Positions 35,073-44,901 of a stretch of 64,000 bases of DNA are shown piece after piece; within the stretch, counting starts at the first letter, position 1; every line of letters begins with the position of its first letter. The stretch covers positions 1 through 64,000 of the forward strand of contig CAMVMF010000009.1 in NCBI GenBank assembly GCA_947168515.1, in the 5' to 3' direction. Source of the DNA: an uncultured Bacteroidales bacterium (GTDB lineage: Bacteria > Bacteroidota > Bacteroidia > Bacteroidales > P3). The notes beneath the pieces were generated by a model, which saw only the letters and a program-made list of their open reading frames with translations, ran no database searches and was not told the DNA's origin. The position numbers and the translations under genes were made by a program.

Positions 35073-35417
35073 ATGGAAAAATATTTCGAAGAACTGAAAG
35101 GTGTGGCCATTACTGTTTGTGACAAAGATGGTAATATCTTGGATATGAACACCACATCTGCCAATGTGAATAGCCATGGTGTGAAAATCATTGGCAACAA
35201 TTTGTTCAACTGTCATCCTCCTCGTGCTGCTGCCATTCTGAAAGACCTGTTGGAGAATGAGAAAATGAATGCTTATACCATTGAGAAAAACGGAATAAAG
35301 AAGCTCATCTACCAGGTACCATGGTATGACAATGGCCAGTTCGGCGGGCTTATCGAGATTTCGCTCCCCATCCCATTTGACATGCCTCATTACGTAAGGC
35401 CTAGCAGCAATAATTAA
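35073..35417 (+). CDS. Small PAS-like sensor domain protein
   Basis: A 114-aa cytoplasmic protein whose fold pattern (GVAITVCDKDGNILDMN, an NLFNCHP helix, GIKKLIYQVPW, GGLIEISLPIPFD) resembles a lone PAS domain. No output domain is attached, so it may bind a ligand and act on a partner. It follows the palindromic element and precedes an outer-membrane receptor gene by 29 bp. Confidence 0.6.
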   Translation: MEKYFEELKGVAITVCDKDGNILDMNTTSANVNSHGVKIIGNNLFNCHPPRAAAILKDLLENEKMNAYTIEKNGIKKLIYQVPWYDNGQFGGLIEISLPIPFDMPHYVRPSSNN

Positions 35418-35446
35418 TCCCTTCCCCGCAGTCGTTTATTATTGAT

Positions 35447-37984
35447 ATGAGACAAAAATCCACCATCACTTTTTTTCTTTTTTTGACATTATCTTTCTCT
35501 CTTCTTGCTCAAGGCAAGATCTCTGGTAAAGTGTTCGACAAGAAGTCTGGTTCCCCTGTAGAATATGCCACAATAGCAATCCTTAATGCTAAAGATTCGA
35601 GCATGGCAACAGGGACCGTTTCTGAGGCTAATGGTAGTTTTTCAGTAAAAGTTTCCAATGGACGATACATAGTCCGCATCTCCTTTATGGGCTATGCCAC
35701 ATATTTCTATCCCAAGGTAGTGGCTATAAGTGACAGGCAGCCCTCATCGAACATAGGAAAAATCATGATTGAACCCAGTTCGGTTATGATGGATGAAGTG
35801 GTTGTCACATCTGAGCGCACCATGGTCGAATACCAATTAGATAAAAGGGTGGTCAATGTGGATAAGAATCTAGTCTCCAGTGGCGGAACAGCCACAGATG
35901 TGTTAGAACAGGTCCCTAGTGTTTCTGTCGATAATGACGGCAATGTATCTTTAAGGGGCTCTTCCAATGTCAAAGTGCTCATCAATGGTCGCCCGTATGA
36001 ACTGATGGGAAATGATTTGGAAACACTTTTGGAGCAAATCCCAGCCAGTACGGTGGAGAATGTGGAGGTTATAACCAACCCTTCTGCCAAATATGACCCC
36101 GAAGGTATGTCGGGTATTATCAATATCAAACTCAAGGATAAAACTTCTGCTGCTTTGGGCCTCAACGGCGTTGTCAACCTGAATGTGGGCACACCGTTGC
36201 CATTCCTCATACCCGATATTATGCCAAGTGTCATTCCCACTTCCATGGGCAGTGTCAGCCTCAACTATACCACCGAAAAGTACAACCTATTCTTTACCCT
36301 TGATGGCGGTATGCGCAGCCGTGGCAGTTTCGGCCATTCCAGTAGAGAACGCCTTCGCAATGGCGTTGCTTGGAGCCGCGACACCATGGACCAGTACAGC
36401 ATCCGCCGCAACTTTATGGGCAGTATGAAAATAGGTGGTGAATACTATTTCAACAGCTCCAACAGTCTCCTGGTTTCGTACCAATTGAGGGGCGGCATTC
36501 GGCATCGCGAAAGCCAGATCTTCTCCACCGACCTTCTCAATGCTGACCATTTCCTGGACTATCTTCAGACCGATAGCAATGACAACCAGAATATTAATCA
36601 TACGTTTAATGTTAGTTACATCAAACGTTTCGACGAGAAGGACAGGGAGTTGACTGCGGATGCCACTTTCTCTATGCGTCATGTGCAGGGTCGTGGCTTG
36701 CAAGAACAAGCGTATGCGAACCCCTTGGCCGCATTACAAAACTATTATCTGAGAGAGTCTGAGAGTGAGAATTACCATCAGGCACTCAATCTTAAAGTCA
36801 ACTACGTGCATCCTTTTGCCGAGGTGTGGAAGTTAGAAACTGGTTATGAGGGCCGCCTCGATTGGCCCAACCAAAATGCCATGTATTATCGTACCGAATA
36901 TGACTCCTTGGCTCATCTTTATCGTTACTTCGATTCCATCTCGTCTACCCATTTCGATTATACGCAGCAAACCCATGCCGCTTACGCTACTCTCGGAGGC
37001 AAAATAACTGACAAACTCTCCGCTCAAGCAGGCCTTAGATTAGAGTATTCCTACCTTTTGGGTTATGATGTCAACCATCCCAATACCGACTCTGTCAGAA
37101 AAGATTATTGGAAGCTGTACCCCACATTGCACTTGTCCTATGAGATTAACAAAAACAATAGCATGCAGCTGAGCTACAGTCGTCGCGTGCGAAGGCCCCA
37201 TATGTGGGATTTGAACCCGTATCTCGACGTTCGTGAAGGACAGGAACTCGGCTTCGGCAACCCCAATCTCGATCCAGAATTCACCAATGCTTTCGAGCTG
37301 TCTTATAATCTTAGCCTCGACAAGTGGAACATATATACCTGTGCCTATTACCGCCAGACCAACAATATGATGACCCGCTACGGTTTCGTGTGGGACTCCA
37401 TCTCACAACAGCGTTATTCCTGGTGGATACCCTATAATTCTCAGTACGACGGCTATTGGGCCAGCACTTGGCAGAATCTTGATCGTGGATTCAATTATGG
37501 ACTTGAGTTTATTGTTGATTGGCAGATTCTCAAGTGGTGGAAACTGAATGTCAGCGTAAACCTCTATAAAAGCAAGATTGAAGGCACCGCATTGTTGGAC
37601 AACCTGTCTACCGAGGCTCTTCTGGCCAGTGGCAAATTCACCTCTTTCATGACCCTGCCGAAGGATTGGACCATCCAGCTCTCCGGGCAGTACTATGCTC
37701 CTTGGCTAGACCTTCAAACCCAAATGTTTTCGTCTTATTGGTGCGATTTGGCCGTCAAGAAGGACGTACTACAGAAGCGGGGTACCATCAACCTCCGCAT
37801 AGGGGATGTATTTGCCACAGGAGGCTGGGGCCATGTCACGCACACCAGCCAGCTCAACCGTTTGGTCAATGGCCGCCGCATTTCGCCCACCATTTCCCTT
37901 GGGTTTTCATATAAAATCAATAATGGTCTCAAACAAAAAGTGGTCATGGCTGAAGATGAAGAATCCTCTGACACCGAATTTTAA
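35447..37984 (+). CDS. TonB-dependent-receptor-like outer-membrane beta-barrel protein
   Basis: An 845-aa protein with a signal peptide (cleavage near SLLAQG), a CarboxypepD-regulatory-like domain (KISGKVFDKKSGSPVEYATIAI, ~22-105), a plug-like domain (TDVLEQVPSVSVD, VLINGRPYEL) and a long barrel of the OMP_b-brl type (RLEYSYLLG, SYSRRVRRPHMWDLNPY). This class lacks a SusD partner, and none is present here. The ligand is unknown. The next gene starts 1 base after its stop. Confidence 0.85.
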   Translation: MRQKSTITFFLFLTLSFSLLAQGKISGKVFDKKSGSPVEYATIAILNAKDSSMATGTVSEANGSFSVKVSNGRYIVRISFMGYATYFYPKVVAISDRQPSSNIGKIMIEPSSVMMDEVVVTSERTMVEYQLDKRVVNVDKNLVSSGGTATDVLEQVPSVSVDNDGNVSLRGSSNVKVLINGRPYELMGNDLETLLEQIPASTVENVEVITNPSAKYDPEGMSGIINIKLKDKTSAALGLNGVVNLNVGTPLPFLIPDIMPSVIPTSMGSVSLNYTTEKYNLFFTLDGGMRSRGSFGHSSRERLRNGVAWSRDTMDQYSIRRNFMGSMKIGGEYYFNSSNSLLVSYQLRGGIRHRESQIFSTDLLNADHFLDYLQTDSNDNQNINHTFNVSYIKRFDEKDRELTADATFSMRHVQGRGLQEQAYANPLAALQNYYLRESESENYHQALNLKVNYVHPFAEVWKLETGYEGRLDWPNQNAMYYRTEYDSLAHLYRYFDSISSTHFDYTQQTHAAYATLGGKITDKLSAQAGLRLEYSYLLGYDVNHPNTDSVRKDYWKLYPTLHLSYEINKNNSMQLSYSRRVRRPHMWDLNPYLDVREGQELGFGNPNLDPEFTNAFELSYNLSLDKWNIYTCAYYRQTNNMMTRYGFVWDSISQQRYSWWIPYNSQYDGYWASTWQNLDRGFNYGLEFIVDWQILKWWKLNVSVNLYKSKIEGTALLDNLSTEALLASGKFTSFMTLPKDWTIQLSGQYYAPWLDLQTQMFSSYWCDLAVKKDVLQKRGTINLRIGDVFATGGWGHVTHTSQLNRLVNGRRISPTISLGFSYKINNGLKQKVVMAEDEESSDTEF

Positions 37985-37985
37985 A

Positions 37986-38402
37986 ATGAGAGACAATGAT
38001 GGTCAACAAGAGATTTTCGATGTGGTTCGGAATCGTTTTGTGGCCCTCACGCCCGAAGAGTGGGTGCGTCAGCACATGATTCACCAATTGCATTATGAGT
38101 TGGGCTACCCCTTGGAGCTGCTGCAGGTCGAAGGTGCCATTACGTTGAATGGAATGACCCGCCGATGCGACATAGTGGTATACGATAGTGAGGTTCATCC
38201 TTTAGTCATTGTCGAGTGCAAAAAGGATACTGTGCCCCTAACGCAGAAAGTTTTTGACCAGGCCTGCCGCTATAATTTGGTTCTGCATGTTCCCTATTTG
38301 TGCGTCACCAATGGCCATCAACAGATTTGTTGCAAAGTGGATTTTGATAATAAAAGGTTGCTCCAGATATCAAAAATCCCAAACTATTGTAAAAAAAGTT
38401 AA
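37986..38402 (+). CDS. HsdR N-terminal-like (PD-(D/E)XK fold) protein
   Basis: A 138-aa protein matching the HSDR_N_2-type domain found alone in many Bacteroidota: MTRRCDIVVYDSEVHPLVIVECKKD gives the D...E-C-K nuclease-fold motif, preceded by WVRQHMIHQLHYELGYP. Start at 37986; a longer in-frame reading back to 37806 would lie inside the receptor gene. No methylase or specificity subunit is near, so it is probably not a restriction enzyme. Function unknown. Confidence 0.8.
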   Translation: MRDNDGQQEIFDVVRNRFVALTPEEWVRQHMIHQLHYELGYPLELLQVEGAITLNGMTRRCDIVVYDSEVHPLVIVECKKDTVPLTQKVFDQACRYNLVLHVPYLCVTNGHQQICCKVDFDNKRLLQISKIPNYCKKS

Positions 38403-38469
38403 ATTTCATGTCTTAGGGGTAACTAAATCGCATCCTTTGGCTCTTATATATAGAAGTTATTTTTTCGTT

Positions 38470-38955
38470 ATGAGAGAACAAGACAAACAGATGCTAGCCG
38501 ACCATTATCTGGATTTTTACCGGATGGCCTATAATCTGTTGCATAACGAAACAGACACTGAGGATGTGGTTCAGGATGCTTTGGCTGCAACGATGTCAGC
38601 TCCTTTTGTAAAGAATCCTTACGGTTATTGTGTTAAGGTATTGTACAATCGGTGTAATAAGCTTCTTTCTAGAAGGAGCTACGTCCTACCGGGCAATCTG
38701 CCTGATGTGGCTGAAGAAGAGAATGGAATTGATGAATATCGTATTCAACAGCTTCTCGACCTCAAGGCTCAGTTGCCGCCACGTATTGCAAAGGTGTTGG
38801 ATTTGTACTATGTCAATGGCCTGACCCAATCGCAGATAGCAGAGAATCAGGGAATATCAGAGTCGTTGGTGAAAAAGCTGTTTTACAAAGGCCACGAACG
38901 ACTACGACAACAAATAATGAATATTAATAATAATCAAAAGTATAACAATGAGTAA
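38470..38955 (+). CDS. ECF-type RNA polymerase sigma factor
   Basis: A 161-aa protein with a region 2 segment (YNLLHNETDTEDVVQDALAA, 23-42) and region 4 (LPPRIAKVLDLYYVNGLTQ, then a helix-turn-helix IAENQGISESLVKKLFYKG). The start at 38470 is taken as the first ATG that gives the sigma-2 domain alone. It overlaps the next gene by 8 nt, and that gene has the layout of an anti-sigma factor. Confidence 0.87.
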   Translation: MREQDKQMLADHYLDFYRMAYNLLHNETDTEDVVQDALAATMSAPFVKNPYGYCVKVLYNRCNKLLSRRSYVLPGNLPDVAEEENGIDEYRIQQLLDLKAQLPPRIAKVLDLYYVNGLTQSQIAENQGISESLVKKLFYKGHERLRQQIMNINNNQKYNNE

Positions 38956-39514
38956 TATAGAAAATCTTCTTCGTCGCCAATATGAGGGTGTCATAACCCC
39001 CGAAGAACAGTCCGAATTAGACCGTCTTACTCATCGTGACCAAGTCATAGAGGCGGCCACGCGGCGTGCCCAGGTACTGCGTCATCGCCGGCTGGCGGGT
39101 GCCACCGGAATGGCATCAGTCCTGTTGATTGCCGGAACCATCTTCTTTGTCAATCCTTCAACTGATGGTGCCAAGTCGGACGGCCCCATGCTTGCCCAGA
39201 CCGAAATACCCGACATCGCCACCCCTCAAGTTGCCCAACCCATACAGGCACAGCCAGCTGTCATGGCTGAACCTGCCGCGGTCAATTCTCACAAGGCTGT
39301 TCCCAATGAAGTAGAACCTGCCATAAAACATACAAACGTCAGGCGAGATTCTACACCCGTAGCCAGTATAGAACATGAACAGCCCATAGTTGAAGATGCA
39401 GTAGATGATGTCCAGCATACACTCATACCTGTTACAGAACCCATTGTGGCCTGCAATACGGCATGTTCGCCCGACTCAGTAATCAACGATATTTGGAAAT
39501 TCCTTCGAACCTAA
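38948..39514 (+). CDS. Probable anti-sigma factor, single-pass membrane protein
   Basis: A 188-aa protein. The N-terminal cytoplasmic part starts NIENLLRRQYEGVITPEEQSELDRL, a layout common in small anti-sigma proteins, with one helix at about 50-68 (GATGMASVLLIAGTIFFV). A Pro/Ala/Val-rich periplasmic linker ends in a Cys pair (ACNTACSPD). It overlaps the sigma gene by 8 nt. The role is inferred from layout and position. Confidence 0.65.
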   Translation: MSNIENLLRRQYEGVITPEEQSELDRLTHRDQVIEAATRRAQVLRHRRLAGATGMASVLLIAGTIFFVNPSTDGAKSDGPMLAQTEIPDIATPQVAQPIQAQPAVMAEPAAVNSHKAVPNEVEPAIKHTNVRRDSTPVASIEHEQPIVEDAVDDVQHTLIPVTEPIVACNTACSPDSVINDIWKFLRT

Positions 39515-39530
39515 ATGACATTTTCACGCT

Positions 39531-40013
39531 ATGCGTAGGCTTATTTCTATATGTGTCCTGCTTTTCCTCACCACTGTTGTAGTTGAGGGACAAACCGACC
39601 TGTACAAACGCTATTCGGCTCGAACCGATATCCGAGTTGCCAGCGTTACCAACTTTACGCTAGACACTGGCATCACGGCCGATGTAACCTTACTTGAGGC
39701 TGTTGACGACAAAGGTTGGGAGTGGCTGTGTGATGAGTTCAGGCTGGCCTCGCTGTCGCCCGAACAGCAAAAACAAATGGACGAGGGGTGGGACGTGGCC
39801 TTTTTCACCCAACGCAACCGTACCGACCCAACGCAACCCGCGCCGATTGTCAATGACCAAATTGACCAAAACAACACGTGCTATCTGGGCGTTTCGTACC
39901 TTTCGCGTACATTATATATTTTTTGTTGCAGTACCGACAAGCAGTCGGATGTGGTGGTCAACTATCTCATCGAAAAGATGCGCCATTCGCTGCAGCGCGG
40001 TAACAAAGAATAG
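39531..40013 (+). CDS. Secreted protein of unknown function in the sigma-factor operon
   Basis: A 160-aa protein with a signal peptide (RRLISICVLLFLTTVVVEGQ). The mature part starts DLYKRYSARTDIRVASVTNF, which recalls small exported proteins that often sit in ECF sigma operons (DUF4252-like), but I cannot confirm a family. It starts 16 bp after the anti-sigma gene. It might be a sensor or target of the pathway. Confidence 0.55.
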   Translation: MRRLISICVLLFLTTVVVEGQTDLYKRYSARTDIRVASVTNFTLDTGITADVTLLEAVDDKGWEWLCDEFRLASLSPEQQKQMDEGWDVAFFTQRNRTDPTQPAPIVNDQIDQNNTCYLGVSYLSRTLYIFCCSTDKQSDVVVNYLIEKMRHSLQRGNKE

Positions 40014-40114
40014 GGCCTAAGATGTTCTCTGCTGGTGTTTCAAGAAAACAATTGACCCAGTCCTATCTGCCTTTCTCTTCTATGCTTGTGGAGGCTAAAG
40101 CATTGATGCTGCCC

Positions 40115-40852
40115 TTAGTCCTGCCATACCCACTGTATTTCCTTCATCTGGCAACACAGTGTCTCACCTGTTGCGCACAGCAGTTCTAGGTGCCCAAACC
40201 GATTCACCCCCTTTATGGCTGCCTCTATCACCCGTCCATGGTAGATGTATTGACGCTTTTCCTGTATGTGGAGTAGGTTCTCCAGGTACTCGTTGTCCGG
40301 GGCTTCAAGGTTTCCTTTCAGTTGGATGTAGCGTTTCTCTATGGCCTCCAAAACACCCTGCAGGGCGCCTTCTGGCGTTGTCTCTTCTTTCAATAGTTGA
40401 ACCATCGATATCGGATTAGGTATCCAGTCAGAAAAATGGGTTTGGTTGATGTTGATGCCTATGCCGGAAATGGCCGATGCTATTTGGGTGCCATTTATTT
40501 TTGCTGAGGTAAGGGTCCCGCAAATCTTTTTTTGGTCCACATAGATGTCGTTGGGCCATTTTATCTTCACTACGTGTTCTTTAGGCAGCACTGTTTTCAG
40601 CCAGTCGGTAATGCCCAACGAAATGGTCTTGGTCAGCTGAAACTGGTCGGCAATGGGTACAAAGGTGGGTTTAAGAATGATGCTAAAGGTAAGATTTTTC
40701 CCTGGGGCTGCCTCCCAGTGATTGCCTCGTTGGCCGATTCCGGCAGTCTGCTCGATAACATTAATAACGGTGAACTCCTCGTACTGGTTCAGGTCGAGGA
40801 GTTCGCAGTATTGGTTTGTCGAAGGTAAAGAGTCAAAGGTGAGTATCTTCAT
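40115..40852 (-). CDS. birA: Biotin--[acetyl-CoA-carboxylase] ligase
   Basis: A 245-aa single-domain ligase: DSLPSTNQY at the N-terminus, the biotinyl-AMP loop AGIGQRGNHWEA, KIKWPNDIYVDQKKICG and GIGININ. There is no DNA-binding domain, so it is not a repressor. The ATG at 40852 (MKILTF) is chosen; the frame stays open to 40960 but the extra residues are not family-like. It acts in the cytoplasm on the biotin carboxyl carrier protein. Confidence 0.9.
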   Translation of the reverse strand: MKILTFDSLPSTNQYCELLDLNQYEEFTVINVIEQTAGIGQRGNHWEAAPGKNLTFSIILKPTFVPIADQFQLTKTISLGITDWLKTVLPKEHVVKIKWPNDIYVDQKKICGTLTSAKINGTQIASAISGIGININQTHFSDWIPNPISMVQLLKEETTPEGALQGVLEAIEKRYIQLKGNLEAPDNEYLENLLHIQEKRQYIYHGRVIEAAIKGVNRFGHLELLCATGETLCCQMKEIQWVWQD

Positions 40853-40963
40853 CTCAACACTCGGTCTAGAGTAATGTTCCATGCCACAACAAACCCTCGA
40901 ATCATAAAATGGACGGCTTCCGCCCCCATGATTCGTTGTTCGGGTTTTTATTGGCGGCAAGGC

Positions 40964-41527
40964 TTATACGGTCATTATCTCTTTTTCCTTGGCCGTATAG
41001 ATTTTGTCGCACTCGGCAATGAATTTGTCCGTAATGTCCTGAATCTCCTTCTCCACTTGCTTCACCTCGTCTTCGGGCACTGATTTGTCTTTCAGCTTCT
41101 TCACCTTGTCCATCACGTTGCGGCGGGCATTGCGGATATTCACTTTGCTGTTTTCCACTTCGCTCTTGGCGGCTTTGCTCAGTTCTTTGCGGCGCTCTTC
41201 GGTCAGTGGGGGAATGACGATGCGCAGGATTTCACCTTCATGACGAGGGGTAAATCCCAGGTTGGCATCCAAGATGGCCTTGTTGATGGCCCCGATGATG
41301 GTCTTCTCCCACGGTTGAATGATGATGCTGCGGGGGTCGGGAGTGTTGATGTTGGCCACCTGGCTGATTTCTGTGGGTGTGCCGTAGTAGTCAATCTTCA
41401 CGCCTTCAAGCATGCCTGGGTTGGCCTTGCCGGCACGGATTTTCTCAAGTTCTTTGTTCAGGAAGTTAATAGCAGATTGCATGCTGTTATTAGCTTCGTC
41501 GATGCAGGCTTTAGATAATTCGTTCAT
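40964..41527 (-). CDS. frr: Ribosome recycling factor
   Basis: A 187-aa protein of normal length, showing LEKIRAGKANPGMLEGVKIDYYG, the PWEKTIIGAINKAI segment and IVIPPLTEERRKEL. It releases ribosomes from mRNA after termination. It is 35 bp downstream of pyrH on the same strand, the conserved pyrH-frr pair. Confidence 0.97.
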   Translation of the reverse strand: MNELSKACIDEANNSMQSAINFLNKELEKIRAGKANPGMLEGVKIDYYGTPTEISQVANINTPDPRSIIIQPWEKTIIGAINKAILDANLGFTPRHEGEILRIVIPPLTEERRKELSKAAKSEVENSKVNIRNARRNVMDKVKKLKDKSVPEDEVKQVEKEIQDITDKFIAECDKIYTAKEKEIMTV

Positions 41528-41562
41528 ATTGGTAAAGTTTTTTAGTTACTATATTGGGATGA

Positions 41563-42273
41563 TTAACCTTTTATCACTTCGGTGCCGATAGGCTCGCCGC
41601 TAACTACTTTCAGCAGATTGCCCGGTTGGTTCATGTCAAACACATAGATGGGCAGGTCGTTCTCTTCGCATAGGGCAAAGGCGGTCAAATCCATAATCTT
41701 CAGTTTTTTGCCTAAGGCCTCTTGGAAGGTGAGGGATGCAAATTTGGTCGCGGTGGGGTCCTTCTCGGGGTCTGCAGTGTACACTCCGTCCACCCGCGTG
41801 CCTTTCAGTATCACGTCGGCCTTGATTTCTATTGCGCGCAGGGTCGATGCCGTGTCCGTGGTGAAGAATGGGTTCCCCGTGCCGCCACCGATGACCACCA
41901 CTCGACCTTCCTGCATGGCCTCTATGGCCCTGCGGCGCGACATCTCTTTGCATATCGGCTCTATGGCCAAGCCTCCCAGCAGCTCGGTTTTCATCCCCTG
42001 TTTCTCCAATTCGGCCTGCAGAGCCATGCTGTTGATCAGCGTGGCCAGCATGCCCATGTAGTCTCCTTGCACGCGGTCCATGCCTTTCGAGGCTCCGCTC
42101 AGCCCGCGGAAGATGTTGCCGCCGCCGATGACGATGGCCACTTCAACACCTTTCTCCCATACGGCTTTAATATCTTTGGCATATTGTTCGAGCATTTCTG
42201 GGGCAATACCATAGCTCTGTTTCCCCATGAGCGATTCTCCACTCAGTTTTAAAAGGATGCGATTGTATTTCAT
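41563..42273 (-). CDS. pyrH: UMP kinase
   Basis: A 236-aa amino-acid-kinase fold enzyme: ILLKLSGESLMG, VIGGGNIFRG, VVIGGGTGNPFFTTDTA and VDGVYTADPEKDP. It phosphorylates UMP to UDP in pyrimidine synthesis. It is the first gene of the pyrH-frr operon. The upstream region shows no clear -7 box. Confidence 0.97.
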   Translation of the reverse strand: MKYNRILLKLSGESLMGKQSYGIAPEMLEQYAKDIKAVWEKGVEVAIVIGGGNIFRGLSGASKGMDRVQGDYMGMLATLINSMALQAELEKQGMKTELLGGLAIEPICKEMSRRRAIEAMQEGRVVVIGGGTGNPFFTTDTASTLRAIEIKADVILKGTRVDGVYTADPEKDPTATKFASLTFQEALGKKLKIMDLTAFALCEENDLPIYVFDMNQPGNLLKVVSGEPIGTEVIKG

Positions 42274-42653
42274 GATGCAGTATCTCTATAAACTATTGAT
42301 TATTATTTTTTTGTAATGAAACAACTGATAATTTTCAATTTACTAAAGTACAAAGAAAAATTGATTCTGCCAAAAAAACTTTTCTTAAGTGATACCTGAT
42401 AGTTTCCAGACCTAACCCATCCCTACATCAATTCCACGATTCCCACCAATATAGTCCAACATCATTGCCCTTCCAAAACCCACTCAACTATCGAAGCGGC
42501 AATGGGCAGTGACAAAGCGAATGAGGGGGTACTATATTATCTTTGCCTCTCAACTCTCCAATATGCTTGACGCAAAAGATTTCAGATGTTGCCCAAGCAG
42601 AGTAACGGGCCCAATACGTTCCTCCTATATAACTCCAAAGATGGGGTTTCTTT
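42274..42653. other. Intergenic region upstream of pyrH and the pseudogene
   Basis: About 380 bp without an intact ORF. TATCTTTG at 42538-42545 matches a plus-strand -7 box and points at the decayed gene that begins near 42654. No repeat or RNA gene is seen. Confidence 0.5.
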
Positions 42654-43977
42654 ATGTCTGCAAACCAAATCAGCAATGACGGCTCGTTGAGAGGATTTCC
42701 AATGTATGTCTATGCCGACGGCTCCACTGCATTGCAGTTCAAAAACCTTTGTGGTGTGTTGAAAAACCAATTGTATATGAGTAATACCACTGTGACATCG
42801 ATAGCACTGTCAACTAGCAATTCCTACCCTGTAATCAATGGTACTTTCCAGCTTTTGGTAGGGGAGAAACACCAGTTCTCAGTCCTTCCAATTCGGGTAC
42901 CCACACTACTAGGTTGCTGTGCAGTCAAAGCATCGACATACCACATGACTTCTATAGCTACATGCCGGCAGGTACCTACCACGGATTCAAGATAGAAATC
43001 ACCGCCTCGGATGGCTCTGTGTGCACCCTGGACCCCGCACCCATAGACGATGACCATGTGGTGGTAATAGAGCGTAGCAAGTATAGCCCCCTGGATTTAC
43101 GAAATGCCAATCTCGACTTTGTATCGCCATACCCCGAAGGAACTTTGAGCGGTTTGTTCTCGGTGAGTGCCACAAAGCAGGTCCGGTTTGCTAAGGACAA
43201 CCTGCAATATCGGGCCAGCACCAACACATGGCGCTTTGCCGAACAACAGTGGGATCGCATCGGACAGGACAATTCCAATATAAGTGCTACCTACGACGGG
43301 TGGATAGACCTTTTTGGCTGGGGAGCAAGCGGTTGGAACTGTGGTGCTCAGTGCTATATGCCCTATTGCACTCAGGGAGGTGTATGGGACGAAGATTGGG
43401 AAGATTGGATTGTTAATCCTGACTCTGAGTATCTCAATCATTCACTTACGGGTGATTATGCTGAGGCTGACTGGGCTTACCACAACGCTATCAGCAACGG
43501 TGGTGCCCAGGCCCACACATGGCGCACATTGACAATTGATGAGTGGAACTACCTGTTTCAGAGGCACGGCCGATTAGGCTATGGTAACATCAACGGAGTG
43601 AATGGGATAATCCTACTGCCCGATGTGTGGAATGCTCCTTCTGGGGTGACGCTTCACCCCTATGACGATAATGCTTCTGCGAATCAAGAACATTCCTATT
43701 CTGACAATTCTTTCACTGCCACCAGCTGGACCGTAATGGAAGAGACCAGTATCTTGTTTCTGCCTACCACTGGCACTCGCAATGAGACCGAGATGGTGAC
43801 GACGCTATGTTTAATATCCAGAATGGAGGGGTATATTGGTCGTCATCAGTCTCAACTATAGGCTCCAATCTATTTTCTATATTCTTTTTCAATTCCACCG
43901 TCGCGTACTCGCCTATAGGCATAACTCGTCTAACCCGATCTTTTGGGGCGGCTGTGCGTCCTGTTTTGGCATATTGA
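42654..43977 (+). pseudogene. Frameshifted surface/secreted protein gene
   Basis: Three consecutive reading frames make one protein. Frame 1 (42654 to ~42883) gives MSANQISNDGSLRGFPMYVY. After a one-base loss the next frame runs from ~42883 to ~43800 with FSVSATKQVRFAKDNLQYRA, TWRTLTIDEWNYLF and FLPTTGTRN. A second indel near 43795 shifts to the frame ending NGGVYWSSSVS and FGAAVRPVLAY, stop at 43977. The C-terminal WSSS...GAAVRPV pattern is that of large Bacteroidota/Fibrobacter surface-protein domains (TIGR02145-like). The signal peptide end is also missing. Confidence 0.8.
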
Positions 43978-44035
43978 CCATTTCAGGAACGCACCTGTGC
44001 GAGGTTATCCTAGCGTAATAAATGTATATCTCTAT

Positions 44036-44071
44036 AAGGGCTGTCGTATGTACCGGCAGCCCCTTTTTTTA
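44036..44071 (+). terminator. Intrinsic terminator after the pseudogene
   Basis: The stem GGGCTGTCG / CGGCAGCCC (one G-T pair) closes a six- or seven-base loop and is followed by seven or more T. Confidence 0.75.
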
Positions 44072-44414
44072 TTGTTGGATTCAACAGATTACCCCCTTTT
44101 GCCCAAGTCTGTTCCGAAACATCATTTTGTTACCATCCCCTCTGTGGTACTTAGAATGTACCCCTTTTTTTTAGAACATATTTATATTATGTTTATATTA
44201 TCCTTTATTTATGTTTGATAAATTAAATATAATATACATAATGCAAATCTATGACATTATTGAGGCTAATAAGCAGCAAAGAGCAGGTGTTCTCACTGTC
44301 TTTTTTCAAACACCAATCCAACACGGCCGCGCCCATCCTTTGTCACATTTTATCGGACACCAATAATCTTAAATAATATTCAAAGGACGCGACAGTATAT
44401 ACTTTATGTAGATT
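44072..44414. other. AT-rich stretch with no supported gene
   Basis: About 340 bp. A short ATG-led frame near 44241 (MQIYDIIEANKQQRAG) ends after about 37 codons and may be a fragment of the decayed methylase gene that follows, but this is not certain. Confidence 0.4.
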
Positions 44415-44901
44415 CTCAGAATGTCCTTATAAAGTATATTATCGTTCTGCGGGATTAAGATATTTGATGGTATTCTTAATCAAATGATTTGGAACGAGGT
44501 AGGCAAGTAACAAGGAGATTAATATAGAGGAGATAAAGAAGCAGAATATTTGATGGCAGGATTGAATTCCAATCTTTACTGGTGGTATTATTCAACTAAC
44601 TTCGATATGTTTAATCAAACAGAATCGAATATCCTTTCTTTTAAATTGTCGTTTGTTTCGTCCAATGATATAAGCGTATTTGCCAGGGCAATTAGAGAAG
44701 AGCCTGAATGAAAACAAGTCGGTTTCCATAGTTACGAAACAAGATGGTTAAGTCAATGAATCTTTTGCGTTCCAGAAAAAGCTCTCCAAACTCATCATAG
44801 ATGAGGTTGACAAGGTGTTGGCAAAACATTACGGTTTCACGGAGTAGGAACTGGATTTTATCATCAACTATCTGATGGGGGATGAATTGGGCAACGAATG
44901 A
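44415..44901 (+). pseudogene. Remnant of a type IIG restriction enzyme/DNA methylase C-terminus
   Basis: Read across several frames and stops, the DNA gives YYRSAGLRYLMVFL, then NLYWWYYSTNFDMFNQTESN, then a closing LIIDEVDKVLAKHYGFTE, an in-frame TAG, and ELDFIIN. This order is the specificity and C-terminal end of Eco57I-like methylase/restriction proteins. Motifs for SAM binding and catalysis are gone. Its last TGA overlaps the ATGATG of the next gene, so the original pair was coupled. Confidence 0.72.

Noticed and set aside
37806-37985. Longer N-terminus for the HsdR-N-like protein
   Set aside because: The extension lies inside the end of the receptor gene in another frame. The ATG at 37986, right after the receptor stop, gives a family-like protein.
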